Part shown: in pieces, positions 43,232 to 52,045 of the stretch
How positions within the stretch are numbered: position 1 is the first letter of the stretch
Layout: every line of letters starts with the position of its first letter
NCBI RefSeq assembly: GCF_011927945.1
Contig: NZ_JAATJM010000001.1
Coordinates: 381,501-445,500 of the forward strand
Reading direction: 5' to 3'
Length of the DNA: 64,000 nucleotides
Origin: Brevundimonas alba
GTDB lineage: Bacteria; Pseudomonadota; Alphaproteobacteria; Caulobacterales; Caulobacteraceae
Made by a program: the position numbers and the translations under genes
Notes under the pieces: model-generated
What the model saw: only the letters and a program-made list of their open reading frames with translations
Databases searched by the model: none
What the model was told of the DNA's origin: nothing

Positions 43232-44248
43232 TCAGCCCGCCTTCGCCGGCGCCTGCATGGCCCGGTCCGCGGTGACACCCCCGACAACGGCGCGCGGCGC
43301 TCCGGCGCGCTCGCCGGGCTTCATGAACTTGACCAGCACGCGCTGACCGATGAGCAGCGGTGCATCGTCGGCGGAGACGACAACCTCGACAACCCGCTCG
43401 TCGGTGCGTTGCGACGGATCCTCGGAGGCGAGCTTGCGGGCGCCGAACAGGGGCGCGCGGCGCAGAACCCGGCCGACATAGACCCGCGACTGATCGACTT
43501 CGGAGACCAGTTCGACCTCCTGGCCGTCCCGCACGTTGGGGATGTCGGCTTCGACGATTTCGGCGCGGACGATGCGCTGGGTATTGGGCTCCAGATCGAA
43601 CATGTTCGACACGTTCAGGGTCGAGGCGCCCGCGCCCGGATTGGCGTAGCGACGGACGATGCGGCCATCCATGGGCGCGCGGATCACCGTCAGCTCGAGG
43701 TTGTAGGCGGCCTCGTTGAGGCGGGCGCGGGACGTCTGGACGGCGGCCTGTTGCGAGCCGTAGCGGGCTTCGGCCGCGGCGATCTGGTCGCGGGCCTCGT
43801 CCATGCGCGCGGCGGCGACGAAGTTGGTTTCGACGAGGCGGGCGAGGCGATCGTGCTCGCGCTTGGCCGTGTTGATGTCGACCTGGATGGCGCGCAGCTG
43901 GCTCTCCGCCTGGGCGACCTCGGCCTGGGCGCGTGACAGGGCCAGACGCGGCTCGTCGTCTTCCTGACGCGCGAGGATCTGCCCGGCGACGACGCGCTCG
44001 CCTTCCTGCACATAGACGGCGCGGACGACGCCGCCGCGGCGGGCGGCGACCTGGATGATGCCGCCTTCCACATCCGCCTTGCCGTTGGCGATGGCGGCGT
44101 AGGGGCTGTCGATCTTCTCGGCGGCGGCCTTTTCCTGCTCGGCCTTTTTGGCGGCGGCGCCCTGCTGCATGAACATGAAGCCGACGACGACGAGGATGAT
44201 CAGCGCCAGGCCGATCCAGAGCCACTTGTTCTTGAGGAAGCGGGGCAT
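43232..44248 (-). CDS. HlyD/DevB-type membrane fusion protein
   Basis: The periplasmic adaptor of an ABC export system. The 338 residues start MPRFLKNKWLWIGLALIILV (membrane anchor), then two biotinyl-lipoyl halves (RGGVVRAVYVQEGERVVAGQ and APMDGRIVRRYANPGAG), a coiled coil between them (AQAEVAQAESQLRAIQVDIN), and a beta-barrel domain. The outer-membrane channel (TolC-like) is not encoded nearby. It is the last gene of a permease-ATPase-adaptor operon. The longer frame to 44374 overlaps the ATPase gene and was rejected. Confidence 0.92.
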   Translation of the reverse strand: MPRFLKNKWLWIGLALIILVVVGFMFMQQGAAAKKAEQEKAAAEKIDSPYAAIANGKADVEGGIIQVAARRGGVVRAVYVQEGERVVAGQILARQEDDEPRLALSRAQAEVAQAESQLRAIQVDINTAKREHDRLARLVETNFVAAARMDEARDQIAAAEARYGSQQAAVQTSRARLNEAAYNLELTVIRAPMDGRIVRRYANPGAGASTLNVSNMFDLEPNTQRIVRAEIVEADIPNVRDGQEVELVSEVDQSRVYVGRVLRRAPLFGARKLASEDPSQRTDERVVEVVVSADDAPLLIGQRVLVKFMKPGERAGAPRAVVGGVTADRAMQAPAKAG

Positions 44249-44273
44249 AGTCAGGAGGTCCTTCAGGGGCGCG

Positions 44274-45029
44274 CTAGTGCGAGCCGAGAGTGGCGTTGGG
44301 ATCGGGCGTGCGGCGCTGGTCGTCGAGAATACGCCCGTCTTCGATATGGATGACGCGGTCGGCCCAGGCCTCAAGCCGTGGGTCGTGAGTCACGCAGATG
44401 ACCGCAGCGCCGTGTTCGGTGGCGGCGCGGCGGAGCAGGCGGATGACGACCTGGCCATTCTCGCCGTCGAGGGCGGAGGTCGGCTCGTCCGCGAACAGCA
44501 GTGCGGGGTCCTTGGCGAGGGCGCGGGCGATGGCGATGCGCTGCTTTTCGCCCCCGGACAGGGAGTCGGGTCGCTGGTTCAGACGCGCGCCGAGGCCCAC
44601 CTCTTCGAGCGCGGCGACGGCGCGGCGGCGGGCTTCATCCTTGGGGACGCCCTGGTACTTCAGCACCGTCATGACCTGCTGCGTCGCGTTCATCGCGGGG
44701 AACAGGTTGAAACCCTGGAAGATGAAGCCGCAATTATCGAGACGGAACTTGTCGATCCGGCCCGCCGAGTGGTCCCACAGGTCGTCGACATCCAGCGCAT
44801 CCACGCGCCCCTCGTCGGGCTTCAGCAGGCCGGACAAGGCGGCGACGAGGGTCGACTTGCCGGATCCCGACGGGCCCATGACCATGGTCATCTCGCCGTG
44901 GCGCGCGTCGAAGTCGACGCCCTTCAAAACCTCGATGAAGGTGCGGCCGGTCTTGAAGCGCTTGACCAGCCCCTTGGCGTCGATGGCGGAGGTCCCCGCC
45001 CGGCCGTGAGTGACAGTGTTCGGGTTCAT
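44274..45029 (-). CDS. ABC exporter ATPase (DevA/MacB/LolD type)
   Basis: A 251-residue ATP-binding subunit with Walker A GPSGSGKSTLVAAL, Q-loop FIFQGFNLFPAMN, signature SLSGGEKQRIAIARAL and Walker B ALLFADEPTSALDGE, then the switch His in CVTHDPR. The Q-loop and D-loop patterns are those of LolD/MacB/DevA exporters. It overlaps the permease stop by four bases (ATGA) and is followed by the adaptor gene. Exported substrate unknown. Confidence 0.95.
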   Translation of the reverse strand: MNPNTVTHGRAGTSAIDAKGLVKRFKTGRTFIEVLKGVDFDARHGEMTMVMGPSGSGKSTLVAALSGLLKPDEGRVDALDVDDLWDHSAGRIDKFRLDNCGFIFQGFNLFPAMNATQQVMTVLKYQGVPKDEARRRAVAALEEVGLGARLNQRPDSLSGGEKQRIAIARALAKDPALLFADEPTSALDGENGQVVIRLLRRAATEHGAAVICVTHDPRLEAWADRVIHIEDGRILDDQRRTPDPNATLGSH

Positions 45030-46168
45030 CGCAGCAGGTCCGCCGGCTGGCTCTTCTTCAGGACGCCCAGCGACAGGAAGCCGGAGGCGAGGGCGATGAC
45101 CAGCAGCATGACGCAGACGCCGGCGACCATCGGGATTGGGAAGGCCATGGTCAGGCCGCTGCTGGTCGCCAGCAGGGAGACGGCCCAGGTCAGCACGCCG
45201 GAAGCGAGAATGCCTGCGATGCCGACCCAGAAGCTGAGCTCCATGACCACAGCGCGCAGCGAGCCCATCGAGACTCCGAGGGCCCGCAACGAGGCGAACT
45301 CCTTGATATTGGCCATGATGGCTCCGCGCAGCGTCTGCCAGGTGATGGCCACGCCGATCAGGATGCCGAGGAAGAGGGAGAAGCCCAGCATGATGACGAT
45401 GAAGCTCTCCTTGAACATCGCCGCCTGATTGGCCTCGCCGAGCTGGGCCCGGGTCCAGGCCTTGAACTGCCCGCGCGACTGGGCATTGAGCTGGGCGACG
45501 ACGTGTTCCGGATCGGCGCCCGGTTTGGTCGAGACCATCAGCGGACCGACCCGGTCGCCGGTGTTGGCCTCGCCGAGCATGCGCAGGGTGTCGCGCGACA
45601 TGACCACGCCCGCCTGCATCATGTTGGGGTAGCCGCGGGTGACGGCGACGACGCGGACCGTCTTGCCGTTGTAGATGGCCTTGTCGCCCAGCTTGACACC
45701 CAGGCGGCCAAGGGCGGTCTCGTCGACAGCGACACCGAACGGCTGGCGAAGCGCCTCGATCAGGTCATTGGAATAGTCGGTGGGAACGGTCACCGCGCCG
45801 GGCACGGCGTCAATGATGGTGACCTGCACGAACTCGGTCTTGCGAGCCGCATCGCCTTCGACAACGTTTTGCCAACGGCCGCCAGAGCCATCCAGATCCG
45901 CCACCGCAACAACGTCCGGATGGCTCTGGACCACCGGCATGATCCGCCGTGGGACGCCCGAGGGTCCACCGTTGAAGAGGCCTGTGGAGCCCGGCGCCAG
46001 CACCATGACATCGGCGCGGGCGCGGTCGATCGTCGCGGTGAAGGCCTTGCCGATGCCCATGAACATGCCGACCTGGGCCAGCACCAGCAGGCCCGAGAAG
46101 GCAAGCGCCACGATCGCCGCCATGTAGCGGCGCCACTCGTAGAGCAGGGTGGAGAGTGCAAGCGACAT
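45026..46168 (-). CDS. ABC exporter permease (FtsX/DevC-like)
   Basis: A 380-residue MacB/DevC-type permease: an N-terminal helix (MAAIVALAFSGLLVLAQVGM) followed by a periplasmic domain (residues about 45-230) and three C-terminal helices (FIVIMLGFSLFLGILIGVAI, ELSFWVGIAGILASGVLTWA, VAGVCVMLLVIALASGFLSL) in the FtsX-like fold. The ATG at 46168 was preferred over the upstream start at 46195. It heads the permease-ATPase-adaptor operon, a plan shared with the DevBCA glycolipid exporters and MacAB. Confidence 0.92.
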   Translation of the reverse strand: MSLALSTLLYEWRRYMAAIVALAFSGLLVLAQVGMFMGIGKAFTATIDRARADVMVLAPGSTGLFNGGPSGVPRRIMPVVQSHPDVVAVADLDGSGGRWQNVVEGDAARKTEFVQVTIIDAVPGAVTVPTDYSNDLIEALRQPFGVAVDETALGRLGVKLGDKAIYNGKTVRVVAVTRGYPNMMQAGVVMSRDTLRMLGEANTGDRVGPLMVSTKPGADPEHVVAQLNAQSRGQFKAWTRAQLGEANQAAMFKESFIVIMLGFSLFLGILIGVAITWQTLRGAIMANIKEFASLRALGVSMGSLRAVVMELSFWVGIAGILASGVLTWAVSLLATSSGLTMAFPIPMVAGVCVMLLVIALASGFLSLGVLKKSQPADLLR

Positions 46169-46325
46169 CGAAACGAACGGGCCCCCGGTGTTCACGGGTA
46201 TCTGACGTGACCATAGGTTTGGGCCAAGTTAAATCGGGTTAAGGCCGTGCGGATGGCCTACGTTCATCTGCGCTTGCTAGTGTCCCCCTTCATGCTGGCG
46301 GAAGCCGGCGTCTGAGAGCTTGAGC

Positions 46326-48395
46326 ATGATGCTTCGTTCGCTTCGTTCCGCGGTCGCGACGACCGCCTCCCTCGCCGCCGTCGGCGGGGCCATGGCTGTG
46401 ATGGCCGCTCCGTCCGCCGCCATGGCCGACGAGGGGATGTGGACGTTCGACAACTTCCCCGTCCAGACGGTGAACCAGAAATACGGCACTCACCTCGATC
46501 AGGCGTGGCTGGATCGGCTGCGGCTGGCGTCGGTGCGCATCAGCGGCTGTTCGGCGTCGTTCGTGTCGCCCGAAGGGCTGATCCTGACCAACTGGCACTG
46601 CGTCGTCGGCTGTTCGCAGGAGCTGTCAAACCCGCAGCAGGACTATGTGAAGAACGGCTTCACCGCCCGCACCCGCGAGGAAGAGCTGCGCTGCCCGGGC
46701 CAGACCGCCGAGGTGCTGACGGAGATCGTCGACGTCACGGCGCGGGTCCAGGCCGCGGGTCAGGGACTGGAAGGCGCCGCCTTCAACGCGGCGCGTCAGG
46801 CCGAGATCACGAAAATCCAGAACGAGGCCTGCGCCGGCGACGACACGTTCAGCTGCCAGGTGATCAGCCTGTATCGCGGCGGGCAGTACAGCCTGCACAA
46901 ATTCCGCAAATACGATGACGTGCGGCTGGTGTTCGCGCCCGAGAACCAGGCCGCCTTCTTCGGTGGCGACCCCGACAACTTCAACTTCCCCCGCTACGCC
47001 CTCGATGCCGGGTTCCTGCGGGCCTACGAGGACGGCAAGCCGGCGGAGACACCGACGTTCCTGAAGTGGAACCCGGAAGCGCCGAAGGAAGGCGACGTGA
47101 CATTCGTGTCGGGCAACCCCGGCTCGACCTCGCGCCTGCTGACCATGAGCCAGCTGGAGCGGCTGCGCGACCAGCAGCTGCCGGTCACCCTGATCCAGAA
47201 CTCGGAGCTGCGCGGCCGCCTGCTGGAATATTCGCTGACCGGCGACGAGGCCAAGCGGGTGTCGTTCGATCCGGTGTTCGGTCTGGAGAACAGCTTCAAG
47301 GTCTACTACGGCCAGCAGGCTGCCCTGACCGATCCCGAGTTCATGGCGGCCAAGCGCGCCGAGGAGGACGAGCTGCGCGCCAAGGTCGCGGCCGATCCGA
47401 ACCTCGTGCAGCAGATCGGCGATCCTTGGGCCGATCTGGCGCGGGTGCAGACCACCGCGACCGAACTCTACCTGCCCTACCGCCAGCTTGAGGCTTCGGC
47501 GGGCGGCGGCTCGCAGCTCTATGCCTGGGCCCGCACCCTGATCCGCGCCGCCAAGAACCCGACCATGACGGAAGCCCAGCGCGCCCGCCTGTCCGAGGCG
47601 GTCGGCGCCGAGACGCCGGTCTCGACCGATATGGAAGAGATCCGGATGCGCTACTGGCTGTCCAAGACGCGCGAGTATCTGACGGTCGACAATCCGCAGG
47701 TGAAGGCGATGCTGGGCCGCGAAAGCCCGGAAGCGCTGGCCGACCGCCTGATCTCCGGCACCAAGCTGACCGACCCGGCATTCCGGCGTCAGGCCGTGGG
47801 CATGACGGTGGAGCAGCTGTCGGCCGCCGATCCGCTGCTGGCCTTCGTCGCCGGCAACGATCAGGCGGCGCGCGCCATCGCCGACCGCTGGGCCGCGGAG
47901 GTCAACGCACCGACCGCCCGGGCCGCCGAAAAGGTCGCCCAAGCCCGGTTCGCGGTCTACGGCACCAACCAGTATCCGGACGCGACCTTCAGCCTGCGCC
48001 TGTCATACGGCGACGTGCGCGGCTGGACCTATCGCGGCGTGACCGTGCCGGCCTTCACCTACATGGGCGGGCTGTATGAGCGGGCCACCGGGTCGGAACC
48101 GTTCAACCTCGCCCAGGCCTTCGCCGACAACGAATCGAAGGTGAACAAGGAGGTCGTTTACGACTTCGCCTCGACCAACGACATCATCGGCGGCAACTCC
48201 GGCTCGCCGGTGGTCAACGCGGACGGTGAGGTGATCGGAGCGGCCTTCGACGGCAACATCCACTCGATCGGCGGCGCCTATGGCTATGACCCCGAGCTGA
48301 ACCGGACGGTCTCGGTCTCGACTGCGGCCATCACGGAAGCCCTGCGCAACGTCTATCCGAACCCGCGGGTTCTGGAGGAGTTGGGGGTTCGGTAA
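46326..48395 (+). CDS. S46 family dipeptidyl-peptidase, DPP7-like
   Basis: A secreted serine peptidase that removes N-terminal dipeptides in the periplasm or outside. The 689 residues begin with a signal peptide, then DEGMWTFDNFP, the catalytic His in LILTNWHCVVGC, the Asp in FFGGDPDNFNFPRY and the Ser in IIGGNSGSPVVN. The residue that sets S1 specificity in the family is Gly here (AAFDGN), as in DPP7, which suggests a preference for hydrophobic P1 residues. Starts ATG 46326 or 46329 after a TTG at 46320. A paralogue follows 191 bases later. Confidence 0.93.
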   Translation: MMLRSLRSAVATTASLAAVGGAMAVMAAPSAAMADEGMWTFDNFPVQTVNQKYGTHLDQAWLDRLRLASVRISGCSASFVSPEGLILTNWHCVVGCSQELSNPQQDYVKNGFTARTREEELRCPGQTAEVLTEIVDVTARVQAAGQGLEGAAFNAARQAEITKIQNEACAGDDTFSCQVISLYRGGQYSLHKFRKYDDVRLVFAPENQAAFFGGDPDNFNFPRYALDAGFLRAYEDGKPAETPTFLKWNPEAPKEGDVTFVSGNPGSTSRLLTMSQLERLRDQQLPVTLIQNSELRGRLLEYSLTGDEAKRVSFDPVFGLENSFKVYYGQQAALTDPEFMAAKRAEEDELRAKVAADPNLVQQIGDPWADLARVQTTATELYLPYRQLEASAGGGSQLYAWARTLIRAAKNPTMTEAQRARLSEAVGAETPVSTDMEEIRMRYWLSKTREYLTVDNPQVKAMLGRESPEALADRLISGTKLTDPAFRRQAVGMTVEQLSAADPLLAFVAGNDQAARAIADRWAAEVNAPTARAAEKVAQARFAVYGTNQYPDATFSLRLSYGDVRGWTYRGVTVPAFTYMGGLYERATGSEPFNLAQAFADNESKVNKEVVYDFASTNDIIGGNSGSPVVNADGEVIGAAFDGNIHSIGGAYGYDPELNRTVSVSTAAITEALRNVYPNPRVLEELGVR

Positions 48396-48399
48396 ACCC

Positions 48400-48580
48400 T
48401 CCTTCTCCCCCCCTGCGGGAGCAGGTGTCAGGCGTAGCCTGGCGGAAGAGGGGTCGCACCGGTCTTGCCGGGCGACCCCTTCGTCATTCATGGTCCGGCC
48501 GACGTCGGCAACCGTCGGCAAGACCCCCTCATCCGACCCGCACCGCGGGCCACCTTCTCCGCAACGGGAGAAGGAAGGAG
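48400..48580. repeat. Palindromic CTTCTCC-type repeats between the S46 genes
   Basis: Two GC-rich hairpin blocks occupy the gap between the paralogues: one near 48400-48430 (CTTCTCCCCCCCTGCGGGAG) and one near 48540-48576 (CCACCTTCTCCGCAACGGGAG). A stem GGGTCGC..GCGACCC lies at 48450-48480. Motifs with CCTTCTCC...GGAGAAGG recur at 5334-5357, so these look like dispersed REP-type units. No gene is encoded. Confidence 0.45.
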
Positions 48581-48586
48581 ACAGAC

Positions 48587-50659
48587 ATGCGCCTTACCCC
48601 TGCCCTCGCCGCCGCCCTGATGACCCTCGCTGCCGGAAGCGCCGCGAAGGCCGACGAAGGCATGTGGACGTTCGACAACTTCCCGATCGCCCGGGCCAAT
48701 CAGGCCTTGGGTACGAACATCGATCAGGCCTGGCTGGATCGGGTGCGGCTGTCCTCGGTCAAGTTCGGCGGCTGCTCGGCGGGCATCGTCTCCGGCGAGG
48801 GGCTGGTGATGACCAACAACCACTGCGTCGCCACCTGCGTGGCCAACCTGTCGACCCAGGCGATCAACTACGCCGAGACCGGCTTCACGCCCCGCCGCCG
48901 CGAGGACGAGGTGAAATGCCCCGGCGACTCGGCCGAAATCCTGACGGAAATCACGGACGTTACCGAGCGGATGCACAAGGCCGGCGAGGGGCTGACCGGC
49001 GCGGCCTTCACACAGGCCCGTAATGCCGAGGCCGGCCGGATCGAAACGGAGGCTTGCGGCGGCGCGGCCGACCGGCGTTGCCAGGTCGTCAGCCTGTACA
49101 GGGGCGGCCAGTTCAAGCTCTACACCTACAAGAAATACACCGATGTCCGGCTGGCCTATGCGCCCGAGGACCGGGCCGCGACCTTCGGCGGCGATCTGGA
49201 CAATTTCAGCTTCCCGCGCTTCGCCATCGATGCGGCCTTCATCCGCCTGTACGAGAACGGCCAGCCGGCGGCGACGCCGACGCACTTCAAGTGGAATGCG
49301 GCAAAGCCGGTCGAGGGCACGCCGGTGTTCGTGTCGGGCAGCCCGGGCGCCACGCAGCGCCTGCTGACGCAGGACCAGCTGATGACCGTGCGCGACGTGG
49401 TCCTGCCGATGGACCAGCTGATCGCATCCGAACTGCGCGGCCGTCTGATCCGCTATTCCGAGGAAAGCGAGCGCCATGCCTTCGAGGCGATGGATCCGAT
49501 CGTCGGTCTCGAGAACACCTACAAGCGCGGCCTCGGCCGGATGCGCGCGCTGACCGATCCGGCCTTCATGGCCATGAAGGCGCAGCAGGAGGCTGACTTC
49601 CGGGGCCGGCTCCAGCAGGCGTCGAGCACCGGGGACCCGTTCGCCGACCTGACCGCGGTGCAGCCCGCCCTGCGCGAGCTCTACGCCCCCTACGCCCTGC
49701 TTGAGGGCGGCACCGGGATCGGCACCACCCAGGTCGCCGGCGGCTCTCAACTGTTCCTGTGGGCGCGCACCCTGGTGCGGGGCGCGCAGGAGCGGGCGAA
49801 ACCGTCGACCGAGCGCCTGCCCGAATACGCCGACAGCCGTCTGGCCGCGGTGCAGGCGGGCCTGTTCGCCGAACGGCCGGTCTATCCGGATCTCGAGCAG
49901 GTGCGGATGGAATGGTGGCTGTCCAAGACGCGCGAATGGCTGACGGTCGATAACGCCGCGGTGCGCGGCCTGCTGGGCCAGGAGTCGCCCGAAGGCCTGT
50001 CGGCGCGTCTGGTCGAGGGCACGAAGCTGGCGGACCCGGCGGTGCGACGAGCGCTCTGGGAGGGCGGGCTGGCGGCCGTCGAAGCGTCCGACGATCCGAT
50101 GATCCAGTATCTGCTGTCGATCCAGGATGAGACCCGCGCGGTCCGTTCGGACTGGGAGACGCGGGTGCAGGCCCCGACGGATCAGGCCTCGGAGCGGCTG
50201 GCGACGCTGCGGTTCCAGGTCTACGGCGACGCCGTCTATCCGGACGCCACGGGCACGCTGCGCCTGACTTACGGCAAGATCGAGGGCTCGGACGTGCCGG
50301 GGCAACGTTTCGCCCCCTTCACGACCTTCGCCGGCCTGTGGGACCGGGCGACCGGGGCGGCGCCGTTCGACGTCGCTCCGAAACTGCTGGCGGCGCGCGA
50401 GCGCATCCCGGCCGATACCGTGCTGGACATGACCGTGTCGTCGGACACCATCGGCGGCTCGTCGGGCTCGCCCGTCGTCAACGCAGCGGGCGAGATTGTC
50501 GGCGCCAATTTCGACTCGACCGTCCTGACCCAGCGCAACGCCTATGGCTACGACCGCAACGTCAACCGCTCGGTGATCGTGACGACGGGCGCGGTCACCG
50601 CCGCCCTGCGGGACGTCTACGGCATGCAGCGGCTGGTGGACGAGCTCGGGGCGGAGTGA
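48587..50659 (+). CDS. S46 family dipeptidyl-peptidase, second paralogue
   Basis: A 690-residue paralogue of the preceding gene with the same layout: signal peptide (MRLTPALAAALMTLAAGSAA), DEGMWTFDNFPIARANQ, His in LVMTNNHCVATC, Asp in TFGGDLDNFSFPRF and Ser in TIGGSSGSPVVN. At the specificity position it has Ser (GANFDST) where the first copy has Gly and DPP11 has Arg, so its P1 preference should differ. AAGGAAGGAG lies 7 bases before the ATG at 48587. The pair probably arose by duplication and divergence. Confidence 0.93.
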   Translation: MRLTPALAAALMTLAAGSAAKADEGMWTFDNFPIARANQALGTNIDQAWLDRVRLSSVKFGGCSAGIVSGEGLVMTNNHCVATCVANLSTQAINYAETGFTPRRREDEVKCPGDSAEILTEITDVTERMHKAGEGLTGAAFTQARNAEAGRIETEACGGAADRRCQVVSLYRGGQFKLYTYKKYTDVRLAYAPEDRAATFGGDLDNFSFPRFAIDAAFIRLYENGQPAATPTHFKWNAAKPVEGTPVFVSGSPGATQRLLTQDQLMTVRDVVLPMDQLIASELRGRLIRYSEESERHAFEAMDPIVGLENTYKRGLGRMRALTDPAFMAMKAQQEADFRGRLQQASSTGDPFADLTAVQPALRELYAPYALLEGGTGIGTTQVAGGSQLFLWARTLVRGAQERAKPSTERLPEYADSRLAAVQAGLFAERPVYPDLEQVRMEWWLSKTREWLTVDNAAVRGLLGQESPEGLSARLVEGTKLADPAVRRALWEGGLAAVEASDDPMIQYLLSIQDETRAVRSDWETRVQAPTDQASERLATLRFQVYGDAVYPDATGTLRLTYGKIEGSDVPGQRFAPFTTFAGLWDRATGAAPFDVAPKLLAARERIPADTVLDMTVSSDTIGGSSGSPVVNAAGEIVGANFDSTVLTQRNAYGYDRNVNRSVIVTTGAVTAALRDVYGMQRLVDELGAE

Positions 50660-50669
50660 CGCTCGCTAT

Positions 50670-50695
50670 CTCCCTTCCCTTTATGGGGAGGGGAG
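50670..50695. terminator. Hairpin between the S46 gene and pgsA
   Basis: CTCCCTTCCC-TTTAT-GGGGAGGGGAG can fold with one or two wobble pairs. It lies between convergent genes ending at 50659 and 50711 and may end both transcripts. Confidence 0.4.
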
Positions 50696-50710
50696 TGGCA
50701 CGGCGTTCGT

Positions 50711-51355
50711 CTAGAGCTGGCTCATCTTCTGCTGGGCCTTGGCGAAATACTGCCAGCCGGTCCAGAGGGTGACGAGGGCGGCGCCCCAGATCAGAACGTA
50801 GGCGAAGGTCTGGAAGTGGGGCTGCCATTCCAGCGGCCAGCCGAAGCCGTCCCACAGCAGGGCGATCTGCAGCGCGCCCAGGGCGATCATCTGCAGCACC
50901 GTCTTCCACTTGGCCAACAGGGTGACCGGCAGCTTGACCTTGCCGGCCACGGTCTCGCGAAGGGCCGAGACGGCGAACTCGCGGAACAGGATCAGGCCGC
51001 AGGGAATGGCGCTTTGGGCGACGGAGCCCCAGGCCAGCACGCCGAGAATGGCGCCGGTGACCAGAACCTTGTCCGCGATCGGGTCGAGGATTGCGCCCCA
51101 GCGGGTGGTGGCGTGCCAGCGACGGGCCAGATAGCCGTCGACCCAGTCGGTCGAGGCGGCGACGACGAAGATGGCGAAGGCCGTGCGGCCGAGGCGGAAC
51201 TGGTCGTCGGGGCTCAGATAGTCCGACAGCACGGGGATGCCCTGCGGCGCGGCGCCCGCCAGGATCAGGAACATCACCACCCCGGCGATGAGCCTCAGCC
51301 CCGTCAGAATGTTGGGGATCGGATTGGCGTGGTGGGTGGGGGTCATGTTCGGCAT
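50711..51355 (-). CDS. pgsA: CDP-diacylglycerol-glycerol-3-phosphate 3-phosphatidyltransferase
   Basis: Makes phosphatidylglycerol phosphate, the committed step to PG and cardiolipin, in the inner membrane. The CDP-alcohol phosphotransferase signature DWVDGYLARRWHATTRWGAI followed by LDPIAD contains every catalytic residue (D-x2-DG-x2-AR-x8-G-x3-D-x3-D). Five or six helices surround it (GLRLIAGVVMFLILAGA at the N-terminus). Two starts are possible, 51355 and 51346 (MTPTHH). It is transcribed after uvrC and carbonic anhydrase on the same strand; uvrC-pgsA adjacency is common in proteobacteria. Confidence 0.93.
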   Translation of the reverse strand: MPNMTPTHHANPIPNILTGLRLIAGVVMFLILAGAAPQGIPVLSDYLSPDDQFRLGRTAFAIFVVAASTDWVDGYLARRWHATTRWGAILDPIADKVLVTGAILGVLAWGSVAQSAIPCGLILFREFAVSALRETVAGKVKLPVTLLAKWKTVLQMIALGALQIALLWDGFGWPLEWQPHFQTFAYVLIWGAALVTLWTGWQYFAKAQQKMSQL

Positions 51356-51401
51356 CCGTGCTTCAACGCCGATGTGCCACGCTTCGATGCGTCAGGCGAG
51401 G

Positions 51402-52025
51402 CTAGAGCGTTTCGAAACGGCCCGGACCGGTCAAGGCGCGCAGCATGCCGTCGGCGATTCCAAAATGCAGGCCCGTGAGGGTCAGGTCGCCCGCGGCCTC
51501 GCGTTCGGCGATCCACGGGAAGGTGCGCAGGTTGTCGAGGGACAGGCGGACGACGGCCTCCTCGGCGGCCTGTTCGACCTCGTCGGGCTCGACGGCTTCG
51601 GCCACGCGGCGAACGGCGGGGGTGCCCTGCTCAACCCAGGGGGCGACGAAGTCCTGGCAGTTCTCGGGCGCGCCGTTGAGCATGGCGTTCACCCCGCCGC
51701 AGTGGGCGTGGCCCATGACGACGATGCGCGAGACGTTCAGCACCTTGACCCCGAACTCGAGCGCCGCCGAGACGCCGTGCAGGCGCTGGTCGGGCTGATA
51801 CGGCGGCACCAGATTGGCGACATTGCGGACGACAAACAGCTGGCCGGGGGCGGTGTCGAAGATCAGCGCCGGGTCGGCGCGGCTGTCGGAACAGGCGACC
51901 ACCAGGGTGTGCGGCCGCTGGCCGTGGGTGGCGAGGGCCTCATAGTCCGCCTTGGCCTCGGCCCAGTGGCCTTCGCGGAAACGGCGGTAGCCCGCAAGCA
52001 GGGCGTCGGCGGATTCGTCTGACAT
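51402..52025 (-). CDS. Beta-class carbonic anhydrase
   Basis: Zinc enzyme that interconverts CO2 and bicarbonate in the cytosol. The 207 residues show both zinc-ligand motifs, VVACSDSRADPALIF (Cys, with the Asp-Arg dyad) and VMGHAHCGGVNAML (His and Cys), plus FVVRNVANLVPP. Substitution of the usual S-x-x-A is not seen, so the enzyme is likely active. It sits between uvrC and pgsA on the same strand, 20 bases after uvrC, and may be co-expressed. Confidence 0.94.
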   Translation of the reverse strand: MSDESADALLAGYRRFREGHWAEAKADYEALATHGQRPHTLVVACSDSRADPALIFDTAPGQLFVVRNVANLVPPYQPDQRLHGVSAALEFGVKVLNVSRIVVMGHAHCGGVNAMLNGAPENCQDFVAPWVEQGTPAVRRVAEAVEPDEVEQAAEEAVVRLSLDNLRTFPWIAEREAAGDLTLTGLHFGIADGMLRALTGPGRFETL

Positions 52026-52045
52026 GGGCCGGTTCTAGGACGAGA

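Noticed and set aside
46229..46242. TTAA-N6-TTAA between the ABC operon and the S46 gene as a CtrA site
   Set aside because: The spacing is 6 instead of the 7 needed for CtrA, so it was not called.
48488..50305. 605-codon minus-strand frame over the second S46 gene
   Set aside because: Antisense shadow; Arg/Leu/Gln-rich and unlike any family.
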